Assembly: GCA_014376785.1 (NCBI GenBank)
Contig: JACMQW010000016.1
Location: 62,001 to 126,000, forward strand
Direction of reading: 5' to 3'
From: Oligoflexia bacterium
GTDB lineage: Bacteria; Bdellovibrionota; UBA1018
Length of the DNA stretch: 64,000 bases
In this document: in pieces, positions 32,401-39,123 of the stretch
Layout of the letters: each line of letters begins with the position of its first letter
How positions within the stretch are numbered: position 1 is the first letter of the stretch
The notes under the pieces: model-generated
Told to the model about the DNA's origin: nothing
The model's database searches: none
Seen by the model: the letters and a program-made list of their open reading frames with translations, nothing else
Position numbers and translations under genes: made by a program

Positions 32401-34498
32401 TCTAGCCGTAACCGCTCCCGTAGCAAATCCTTACACTTTCGCAAGTGGCACAATCGGCGCTGCTCAGATGACTGCTTCTTTTATCGTGACGAATTCAGGA
32501 AATGGATCCGCAAGCAGTCTGACTTCAATGAATTTGAGCTCCCCTTTCAGTTATGTGGGCGGGACTTATCCCGGCACTTCAGGAACCTGTGGGACGAACC
32601 TTTCAGTCAGTGCGAGCTGCACCGTCAATATCGGTTTCCTTCCGTCATCGCCGGGAACGTTTAACTCCGGATTTACCTTGATTTACCTCGACGGAAGCGG
32701 AGCGAGCGTATCGCTCACTCAACCCGTCACTGGCACCGCGGTGAATCCTGCACTGCTCAGCATTTCAGACGGACCGATTTACGATTTCGGATCTCACACC
32801 ACCGGAACAAACACGGACCAAAGCCTGGTCCTCACGAATACCGGCGGAACGAACGCAACCTCCATCACGGCATCTTCATTTTCGGGCCCCTTTAATTTCA
32901 AGGGTGGAACTTATCCTGGAACCGGTGGAAATTGTGGGTCATCACTCGGGGCAGGGAGCAGCTGCTCGGTCGTCGTCCGCTTTTCACCTACCTCCGTCGG
33001 TGGTTTTAATTCGATCCTGACAATGAGCTATTCCGACGGAGCCGCGAGCGCGACGACCAACCGCTCGATTACTGGAACCGGGGGTACGGTTGCGAATTTA
33101 ATCATTTCTGGCGGGCCGACGTTCGACTTCGGGGTCCTTTCTCGAACTTATTTCGTGGAACAAATTTTCACTGTCACCAATTCCGGAAGTGCGGCGGCAA
33201 CCGGCCTATCAGCATCCACAGTTAACGCGCCTTTCTCCTTCAAAGGAGGCACTTATCCTGGAACAGGTGGCAATTGCGGTACGTCCATCGGCGCGGGCGG
33301 TAGCTGCGCCCTAATTCTCAGATTCACGCCCACCTCCATCGCGGCGAGCAGCGATACTCTCACTTTGAACTATGATAACGCATCGATCGTCACGACCTCT
33401 ACCCGTGCGCTTTCGGGAACCGGTGCGAGCATTCTAAAAATCGTCGGTGGCACAGACCACACTTGCGCACTCTATTCTACGGGGATCATTCGTTGCTGGG
33501 GATCGAATGTCTCTGGCCAACTCGGAAATGCGGCAGCGGGAACGAGTTCCACGAGTCCAGTCCTCGTGGTCGGAATCACAAATGCGACAGATATTGCTGC
33601 TGGATCGGACCATACTTGCGCCGTGCTGTCCAACGGGCGCGCACAGTGCTGGGGAAGTGATTCGAGCGGTCAAATCGGAAACGATACCACTCTATCAAAC
33701 GTCCAGGCTCCAAGCTTGGTTGCGACCTACACCGACTTTTCAAAAATTGCCGCCGGTGGAAGAGTAACCTGCGGCCTTCGCACCGGAGGCACGATTGTTT
33801 GCTGGGGAGATGACACTGAAGGGGCCAACGGAAACGATGCTGCATTCACAAATAACCCAACACCGGTTACGGTGGCCGGATTAACGGGGATGTCGAACGT
33901 GTCCGTCGGTCGCGCCACAGCATGTGCGCGTAAATCGGATGGCACTGTTCGCTGCTGGGGATCGGATTCCGACCAGCAACTCGGAAACGGGGGTCTGGCC
34001 ACCAACTCTGGAATACCCGTCACACCGTCTGGCGGAGTTTCCACTGTCGTCTCTACTGCGAATGGGGGCAATTCGTCGTGCGCTATTCTCACCGGTGGCA
34101 CGGTCCGATGCTGGGGCGCAAATACCGATGGTCAGCTCGGAGACGGAAATTCACCGACTGCACGAACGACCGGAGCGACCATTACAAACCTCGCAAATTT
34201 TTCGAAAATTATTCTTGGAGCGCGACACGGCTGTGGAGTGAACGCATCCAACGGAGTCTCCTGCTTTGGATATAATTTTTTCGGCCAGCTAGGGGATTCA
34301 TCGACGACGAGTCGCGATATTCCAGCGGTGGTTACCGGAATCTCGTCGGGAGTTTCGATTCTGGGCGTTGGGGAAAATCATTCTTGTGCGGTTTTAGCGA
34401 CCGGCGCCGGGTATTGCTGGGGCGCGAACTCTTCTGGCCAGCTGGGGTCGACCCCACTCTCTTCCCAATCCACTCCGGTTTTAATTCCAAGCCTTTAA
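29465..34498 (+). CDS. Giant lipoprotein: choice-of-anchor-D repeats and an RCC1 propeller
   Basis: 1677 residues. GTG start with GAAGAAGG upstream, signal and lipobox V-S-G-C (Cys near residue 35). Residues ~52-1322 are 11 tandem immunoglobulin-like units of about 115 residues of the choice-of-anchor D (ASPM/SPD-2/Hydin-like) type, each with a GG(T/S)(Y/F)PG(T/S)GG(T/N)CG core. Residues ~1323-1677 are seven RCC1 repeats (DHTCAL...RCWGSN..GQLG), enough for a complete seven-bladed propeller. Probably a surface-exposed, cysteine-bonded stalk carrying a propeller head for binding. Partner unknown. Its stop lies 1 bp from the stop of the next, convergent gene. Confidence 0.87.
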   Translation: MRSPLNHWLKFIFENSFRAPISAVISLVCITVSGCSVADRLSNATSSSSPIGAPRELSFLNAPGANYGYVPVSATRLMILPLSTTGSGSATITGFRNSDSHYTFNGGTFPGTGGTCAQPIQGNCSVAILFTAPTSPANVGIYTNNVTIEYLSSGASKSLSLSLSATVVVSANIIIQSGSPYSYGSANLGTSSLATLTVDNFGLLPATSLGNISISPPFQYLGGNYPGSGGSCTTVLNPGESCTLKVSFTPTSAGAASGSLILGYNDGNRAATSAEALSGVGIGYANLVLSSPVTNPYDFGAHPTSAAETALTFTFTNNGGQTATALSPTALSSPFRYVGGSFPGTGGTCGLTIAASSSCNVVVGFLPTVVGLSTTTFNLAYSDGGTFRTLSESLQGTGAAPASLVISNGPTYDYGAKLVGSSADFSFTVTNNGGTSANAITGSPLSAPYSFKGGSYPGSGGTCGASILAQTSCTVILIFSPSATGTFTNSETLSYNDGGATRTAGIALSGTGFVQAFLSISLPAVNPYDFGVKTVGSAESDVTFTLANTGNGPATSIVASGLATPFLYKGSAYPGTGGTCGTTLAASSSCTMVFGFLPTVAGSFSGILTVSASDGLANVTTAKSFSGVAAGPAVLSISSAPTYAFGSKIVGGTTDATLTITNSGGTIATSITGTGLATPISFLGGNFPGTGGTCSTSLAVSAACTLVVRYAPTAAGSVTASLAIGYFDGGGTQTQTMGFTGSAYLQAILAFTTPGGNPYDFGVKAVGSAESGVTLILSNTGSGSATSLSASGLSTPFRYAGGTYPGSAGTCGMTLSATSTCTIVLGFAPTTSGSYSNTFSLSAYDGVSTVNVAKGITGIAITPALLTLTNIPTYDFGAQQVGSTTDRTFTLTNSGGSTATALATSGLSAPLNFRGGSYPGTGGNCGTTLAASATCTLVVRFAPTAAGALTETLNLTYNDGTGSISTSLGITGSSYFKALLAVTAPVANPYTFASGTIGAAQMTASFIVTNSGNGSASSLTSMNLSSPFSYVGGTYPGTSGTCGTNLSVSASCTVNIGFLPSSPGTFNSGFTLIYLDGSGASVSLTQPVTGTAVNPALLSISDGPIYDFGSHTTGTNTDQSLVLTNTGGTNATSITASSFSGPFNFKGGTYPGTGGNCGSSLGAGSSCSVVVRFSPTSVGGFNSILTMSYSDGAASATTNRSITGTGGTVANLIISGGPTFDFGVLSRTYFVEQIFTVTNSGSAAATGLSASTVNAPFSFKGGTYPGTGGNCGTSIGAGGSCALILRFTPTSIAASSDTLTLNYDNASIVTTSTRALSGTGASILKIVGGTDHTCALYSTGIIRCWGSNVSGQLGNAAAGTSSTSPVLVVGITNATDIAAGSDHTCAVLSNGRAQCWGSDSSGQIGNDTTLSNVQAPSLVATYTDFSKIAAGGRVTCGLRTGGTIVCWGDDTEGANGNDAAFTNNPTPVTVAGLTGMSNVSVGRATACARKSDGTVRCWGSDSDQQLGNGGLATNSGIPVTPSGGVSTVVSTANGGNSSCAILTGGTVRCWGANTDGQLGDGNSPTARTTGATITNLANFSKIILGARHGCGVNASNGVSCFGYNFFGQLGDSSTTSRDIPAVVTGISSGVSILGVGENHSCAVLATGAGYCWGANSSGQLGSTPLSSQSTPVLIPSL
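29618..33430 (+). repeat. 11 coding repeats with a two-unit higher-order period
   Basis: Units 3 to 10 alternate between a type-A opening (NPYDFG, core GF(L/A)PT) and a type-B opening (PTYDFG, core VR(F/Y)(A/S)PT). The D-F-G-equivalent codons are at 30356, 30701, 31049, 31394, 31742, 32087, 32435 and 32783. A-to-B is 345 bp and B-to-A 348 bp, giving an exact 693-bp period in five of the six two-unit steps (the sixth is 696). Confidence 0.85.
33431..34495 (+). repeat. Seven RCC1 repeats
   Basis: Seven ~50-residue units each with a (H/V)(T/S)CA...CWG....GQLG pattern, one per blade. They make a complete propeller at the C-terminus of the giant lipoprotein. The repeats are diverged from one another, unlike the upstream units. 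Confidence 0.85.
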
Positions 34499-34499
34499 A

Positions 34500-35633
34500 T
34501 TAGAACTCGAGTTTAAAATCTACCCGGAGCGAGAAGCGGCTTTCCGTGTCTTGCTGCGGATAATAGCCGAGCTCTTCTTTGTAGACCACTCCCGCCACGC
34601 GCAGTAACCACACATCTGCCGCCGCGCCGTAGGTGAGAAACCCTTGATGATTTCCGAGGTAAAGATCGATGAGCGGAAGTTTCAACCGCGCGCCGACATT
34701 TTGCTTTTTCTGGAAATCATCGCTGCGGTTCAGCTGCTGAATATCATAGGCGAGCGTGAGCGCAGCTAATCCGTAACGATAAGTCAGTCCGACTCCCGTG
34801 GAGAGGTCCCCTTTCAATGGGGTCGCGCCGTTACCGAAATAAACGTCGCCGATGTTTAAAAAAGCAGCTCCCCACTGAAGCGTCAAATCGCGATTCAGCC
34901 GCTGCACGCGCTGGACTCCGAGGTCCATCCCGTAACCTGTGCCCTGCCCGCCGATGAGACTTTTCAAACTGGTGCTGTCGATTGAAAAAAGTTCCGCAGC
35001 CGTAATGAGTCGATAACCGCCGGTTCTCGAAATGTATTTCGCGCCGAGACCGAAACGCCACTCGTTCAACATCTCCCCATTTTTTCGGCCTCGCCCTTTC
35101 CGACGTCCGTCCGTCGTCGAAAACGCAAAAGCCGTTTGCACTCCGCCGGTTCGTTGGTAACCGTATTCGATTTTAGGGAGGGCCTGATTTTTCGCGTACA
35201 GCGCGCCTTGCACATCGTAAAATCCGACCAATGCAAATCCGGGCGCAAGTAAAGCTGCACGCGCAGTGGTTGCGACTGAAATATTCTGGCCCATCAGCCG
35301 GTTCAAATCTGAGCCCTTCGGATTTTTCAAATCCTTCATCGTCTTCCAGCCATCGATGACCCAGTCTGACACTACAGGATCGACGGTGAGAAAGTGCAGC
35401 GAAATGCCATCGATGCCGGCGACGCCAGCGGGATTGTAAAAGGGTGCGTCTCCATCATCGACGATGGCGGTGTAAGCGCCTCCCATAGCGAGTGCTTCCG
35501 GACTTCTGAGCAAACTTCGATTCATCGAAGCCTCTGCGCTGCTGCCTAAACTACTGACTAAAAATAAAACGCCGACCAGAAATTTAATCCGGTTTGCTCG
35601 GATTTGAAACGTGCTGCGCGTTTCCGGTTCCAT
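34500..35633 (-). CDS. PorV/PorQ-like outer-membrane barrel
   Basis: 377 residues with a signal peptide (VGVLFLVSSLGSSAEA) and the PorV/OMPP1-like start SPEALAMGGAYTAIVDDGDAPFYNPAG. Amphipathic strands continue to a terminal Phe (VDFKLEF). The ATG at 35633 overlaps the stop of the upstream lipoprotein gene (TGATG), so the two are translationally coupled. It is the last gene of the rsmD-coaD-aminotransferase-lipoprotein-OMP run. Substrate or partner unknown. Confidence 0.8.
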   Translation of the reverse strand: MEPETRSTFQIRANRIKFLVGVLFLVSSLGSSAEASMNRSLLRSPEALAMGGAYTAIVDDGDAPFYNPAGVAGIDGISLHFLTVDPVVSDWVIDGWKTMKDLKNPKGSDLNRLMGQNISVATTARAALLAPGFALVGFYDVQGALYAKNQALPKIEYGYQRTGGVQTAFAFSTTDGRRKGRGRKNGEMLNEWRFGLGAKYISRTGGYRLITAAELFSIDSTSLKSLIGGQGTGYGMDLGVQRVQRLNRDLTLQWGAAFLNIGDVYFGNGATPLKGDLSTGVGLTYRYGLAALTLAYDIQQLNRSDDFQKKQNVGARLKLPLIDLYLGNHQGFLTYGAAADVWLLRVAGVVYKEELGYYPQQDTESRFSLRVDFKLEF

Positions 35634-36595
35634 CAGTTCGGCCATCCGGCCACACTCGAATCGATGAAGGCTGCGATCCCCGCGGCCGCACAACTCGGCT
35701 TATCGGTTGCGATTCCTTTACAAGAGTTACGATCGCGAAGGGTCAATGGACAGGGCGTGCAGGAACCGGCGGCAAGTCCGCACGCAGAACAACCCGCCTC
35801 ACAAGCCGTGTCCATGAGAGTGCTAAATATGGAGGCGGCGGTGGTGAGCGCGGTTCCCGCGTTTCCTCCGAGGGAAGTCCCGATCGTATTCGTCACCTGG
35901 CCGATTGAATCAAACAGGGTGAGGACGGCTCCGGCGTAGGTACACGCATTCACATCCACCGCGGTCACTGTTTCCCAACCATTTGGATTTCCCAAAGTGG
36001 CGCCCAGTTTTTGGCCTTTATGCCAGTTCCCCTGCGGAGCTCCGAATCGGTTTTGCAAAGTTCCGACGAGCGACATGGAAACCAACATCGCATAGAGGTT
36101 TGAATCCTCCGTGCGATCACCGGCAAGTAGAGAGCCAGGGTTCACCGAATTTGGGGAAATAATGTAAGCGGGCGGAGTTAAAATTCCGGGCTTTCTCAAG
36201 GCGAAAAGAGCGTCGAGTGCATTCTGGCCCGCAGTCAGACGCTGATCATTCACGCTCGAAGGAAAGAGGCGCGTGAGCGCAACCCAAAGACCACTCCCAA
36301 GAAGATTACTCGTTCCGAGGTCATCCACGAGCTGGAAAAAATTAATATTCGCCGCACAGGAATTCGCCGCCGCACGCGCCTGGCGAATGTCGTCGGTTCC
36401 GCAACCCACTTGCGAATAGTAAGGTTCAATCACGATCAACGCGCCCGCACAGTTTTGCCGACTCAGCTCTTGGTCGACTTCGGCAACGATCGCATTCCTC
36501 CCCTGATCGGAATCACAGGAAAAATTCGGATTTTTCGCGCAGGCCGTGGCAAGCAACAGCGAGCAGAGCACGGTAAGAATCATTCTGTTTTGCAC
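35633..36595 (-). CDS. Cysteine-rich lipoprotein
   Basis: 320 residues. Lipobox LLATAC (Cys at residue 19) after a short signal. The mature protein has many cysteines, in a notable C-terminal cluster (CEAGCSACGLAAGSCTPC) that could be disulfide-bonded or bind metal. No family recognised. GTG start at 36595 with AAAGGA five bases upstream; an ATG four codons in is also possible. It is coupled to the barrel gene by a TGATG overlap, so they probably act together in the outer membrane. Confidence 0.75.
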   Translation of the reverse strand: MQNRMILTVLCSLLLATACAKNPNFSCDSDQGRNAIVAEVDQELSRQNCAGALIVIEPYYSQVGCGTDDIRQARAAANSCAANINFFQLVDDLGTSNLLGSGLWVALTRLFPSSVNDQRLTAGQNALDALFALRKPGILTPPAYIISPNSVNPGSLLAGDRTEDSNLYAMLVSMSLVGTLQNRFGAPQGNWHKGQKLGATLGNPNGWETVTAVDVNACTYAGAVLTLFDSIGQVTNTIGTSLGGNAGTALTTAASIFSTLMDTACEAGCSACGLAAGSCTPCPLTLRDRNSCKGIATDKPSCAAAGIAAFIDSSVAGWPN

Positions 36596-36617
36596 GGACG
36601 TCCTTTCCGTAGCGAAA

Positions 36618-37829
36618 TCAGCGAGTAAAAAAGCTCACTAAGCGCTCACAACCTTTTTTTAAAGTCTCGTCATCCATTGCGATACTCATTCGAACCCATA
36701 AAGGCGCTCCGAATGGCCCCCCCGGGACGACCGCGACTTTCGCTTCGCGAATGAGGGTTTCAGATAACTGCATCGCATCTTCCCCCTCTTTCAAGAATGC
36801 TTCGATCCCTAAGAAAACGTAAAATGCGCCTTCTGGCGGAAACACTTTTAGTTTGGCAGCTTTCGCGAGGATTTCCAACGCAATACGTCGACGGCGTTTG
36901 AACGCTGACACCATCTCGGTAAAAGAATCCTCTGGTAAATCTAAAGCCGCGACTCCTGCGTATTGGGCAAGCGAATTAATCCCGCTGGTCGACTGTCCTT
37001 GAAGGGTGAGAATCGCAGAGGTGAGCTCGGGAGGCGCGACCGTCCAACCAATTCGCCAACCGGTCATCGCGGCCGATTTCGACAGTCCGTTGACAGTGAC
37101 GGCACGATTACGAAGTTCAGGCGCAGCGTCTAGAAAAGAATGGAATTTCCCATCCTGAAATAAAATTCGGTCGTAAATCTCATCGGAAATAACCCACACA
37201 TGAGGAGCTTCTTTTACGAGGTAAGCTCCGATCGCTTCGAACTCACCCTTCGTGTACGTCGAGCCGGTCGGATTCGAAGGTGAATTCAGAATTAAAATTT
37301 TAGTCTTCGGCGTTACCGCCGCGCGGAGTTCATCCACCCCGATTTTAAATTTTCGGTCCTCGCGCGATTGAATGAAGACCGGCACGCCTTCGGCAAGTTT
37401 CACCATCTCGGGATAACTGAGCCAATAAGGTGCAGGGATGATCACTTCGTCGCCTGGGTTCAGAAGCGACATCATCACGTTATAAATGGCTTGTTTGCCG
37501 CCGTTTGAAACGACAACGTCCGAGCCTTTCCACTCTCCGAATCGCGACACCACCTCGGGCTGTTGGGCATTCGTTTTTTTTGCGACTCGTTCGCGCAGTT
37601 CAGGAAGTCCGCCCACGGGCGTGTATTTATTTCGATTTTCGTCGAGCGCTTTTCGGATGGCTGCTTTGGCCGCTTCGGGTGGAGCGAAGTCGGGCTCTCC
37701 GGCAGTTAAGTTAATCACGTCTTCACCCCGTGCGCGCATGGCTTGAACCAACGCATTTAACTTCAGGGTCGCGCTTTCGGATACCCCGTCCAGACGCTTT
37801 GCAATCGCCGATTTGTTTCCGTTCGCCAT
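36618..37829 (-). CDS. aspC: Class I/II aminotransferase (aspartate aminotransferase type)
   Basis: 403 residues, PLP-dependent. TAGEPDF near residue 42, the PLP-phosphate site and Asn/Asp (NSPSNPTG, VISDEIYDR), and the Schiff-base Lys in GLSKSAAMTGWRIGW. The closest family is the Ib subgroup of aspartate aminotransferases, which transfer the amino group between aspartate and 2-oxoglutarate. Related enzymes may use other substrates. It begins 11 bp after the coaD stop. Confidence 0.9.
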   Translation of the reverse strand: MANGNKSAIAKRLDGVSESATLKLNALVQAMRARGEDVINLTAGEPDFAPPEAAKAAIRKALDENRNKYTPVGGLPELRERVAKKTNAQQPEVVSRFGEWKGSDVVVSNGGKQAIYNVMMSLLNPGDEVIIPAPYWLSYPEMVKLAEGVPVFIQSREDRKFKIGVDELRAAVTPKTKILILNSPSNPTGSTYTKGEFEAIGAYLVKEAPHVWVISDEIYDRILFQDGKFHSFLDAAPELRNRAVTVNGLSKSAAMTGWRIGWTVAPPELTSAILTLQGQSTSGINSLAQYAGVAALDLPEDSFTEMVSAFKRRRRIALEILAKAAKLKVFPPEGAFYVFLGIEAFLKEGEDAMQLSETLIREAKVAVVPGGPFGAPLWVRMSIAMDDETLKKGCERLVSFFTR

Positions 37830-37840
37830 CGTCTCGACTT

Positions 37841-38374
37841 TTACTTTCTAGCCTTGAGGCTTGATGCTGCAGCCAACTGATCCCGCTTACCCAGAACGGC
37901 GCCTAAAACTTCTTTTGGAACATAACCGCTGATGTCACCGCCGTAGCGCGCAAGTTCCATGATCATGCTGGAGCTCACGAAATAGAGGTGCTGCGCCGTC
38001 ATCATAAACAGCGTCTCGACATCGGGATTCAACTGCTTATTCATGCTGGCCATCATAAATTCGTATTCGAAATCACTCGCGGCGCGAAGTCCACGAATCA
38101 CTGCGGAAACGTGATTCTCTTTCGCGTAATCCATGATCAAACCTGGCCAACGGTCTACGGTCACTCCGGGACGATCTTTCACGACTGAGCGAATGAGCTC
38201 CACTCGCTCTTCGGGAGTAAAAAACGGATTTTTTTGTCCGGTGCCGGCAACCACGATCGTGATCTCCGGAAAGATCGCAAGCGAGCGATCGAGAATATCC
38301 AAATGGCCATTCGTCAGAGGATCAAAAGATCCAGGATAAATCGCTCGCCTTGTCGCGCTTGATTGGGGGCTCAT
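37841..38374 (-). CDS. coaD: Phosphopantetheine adenylyltransferase
   Basis: Joins 4'-phosphopantetheine to ATP to make dephospho-CoA, the fourth step of CoA synthesis. 177 residues, with YPGSFDPLTNGHLDI (T/HxGH motif), RGLRAASDFEYEFMM and SSMIMELARYGGD. The last ~15 residues (REDQ-like KRDQLAAASSLKARK) are a small extension. Overlaps rsmD by 4 bp, a gene pair common in many bacteria. Confidence 0.97.
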   Translation of the reverse strand: MSPQSSATRRAIYPGSFDPLTNGHLDILDRSLAIFPEITIVVAGTGQKNPFFTPEERVELIRSVVKDRPGVTVDRWPGLIMDYAKENHVSAVIRGLRAASDFEYEFMMASMNKQLNPDVETLFMMTAQHLYFVSSSMIMELARYGGDISGYVPKEVLGAVLGKRDQLAAASSLKARK

Positions 38375-38940
38375 ATCGGCTTCCTTTGATAGCTGGTCAA
38401 GACGCTATCTCCATAAACTTTCTCACGAATCTTCACGAGATGCTCCGTCTCATCGGGTACAGATTCGATTTTACTTTTGAGGGTCCCCCACTCTAGGCAA
38501 AAGGTACCGGTTTCCACCAGAAGTCGGTCCCAGGGGAACTCATTTAATAGCTTCATTTCCCACCCTGCTGAGTAGGGAGGATCCGCAAAAACAAAATCAA
38601 ACGGAGCAGACTTTAAGATCAGAGGAATCGACTTTTCCAAGTCATCTGGAATCAGTCGCGCGCGGTCGCCCGCGCTGAAATCCCGAATATTTTTTTTGAT
38701 CGCATCCACTGCACCTCGGTGATTATCGACCATCAAGGTACCCGCCGCACCCCGAGAAAGTGCCTCGAAAGAGAGAGAGCCCGATCCAGAAAAAAGGTCC
38801 AAGATCTTCGCGTTAGGAATGTCAAACTGGATCGAGTTGAACAAAGCTTGACGCAGTCGCGCCTGCGTCGGACGCGTTGCAAGATGAGGAGGAGTCGTGA
38901 CTCCTCGCCCTTTCCATTCTCCAGCGGTGATTCGAATCAT
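38371..38940 (-). CDS. rsmD: 16S rRNA (guanine-966-N2)-methyltransferase
   Basis: Methylates G966 of 16S rRNA using SAM. 189 residues. MIRITAGEWKGRGV start, RPTQARLRQALFNSI, the SAM motif DLFSGSGSLSFEALSRG, and catalytic motif IV FADPPYSAGW. Start at 38940, since the residues before it belong to no conserved part. It overlaps coaD by 4 bp (ATGA). Confidence 0.95.
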   Translation of the reverse strand: MIRITAGEWKGRGVTTPPHLATRPTQARLRQALFNSIQFDIPNAKILDLFSGSGSLSFEALSRGAAGTLMVDNHRGAVDAIKKNIRDFSAGDRARLIPDDLEKSIPLILKSAPFDFVFADPPYSAGWEMKLLNEFPWDRLLVETGTFCLEWGTLKSKIESVPDETEHLVKIREKVYGDSVLTSYQRKPI

Positions 38941-39123
38941 GCGCCTGAGCGTAACCGAAAATTTCTCGGTGCGGGTGTTTAATGCGCGTCGCCAGGCCAA
39001 AAAGCCTTACAGTGGAACACTCTCGGAAAAATTCTGTCAAAAAACTTCCACTCCGGACGTCGGCCTTGCTAAAACTTCTCCTCCAGCCGGCGTTTAAGAT
39101 TTGGATAGGGGAACTCCAGGCGA

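Noticed and set aside
33431-34495. Eukaryotic origin of the RCC1 repeats
   Set aside because: RCC1-like repeats are widespread in bacterial secreted proteins and composition does not differ visibly from the neighbouring coding units.
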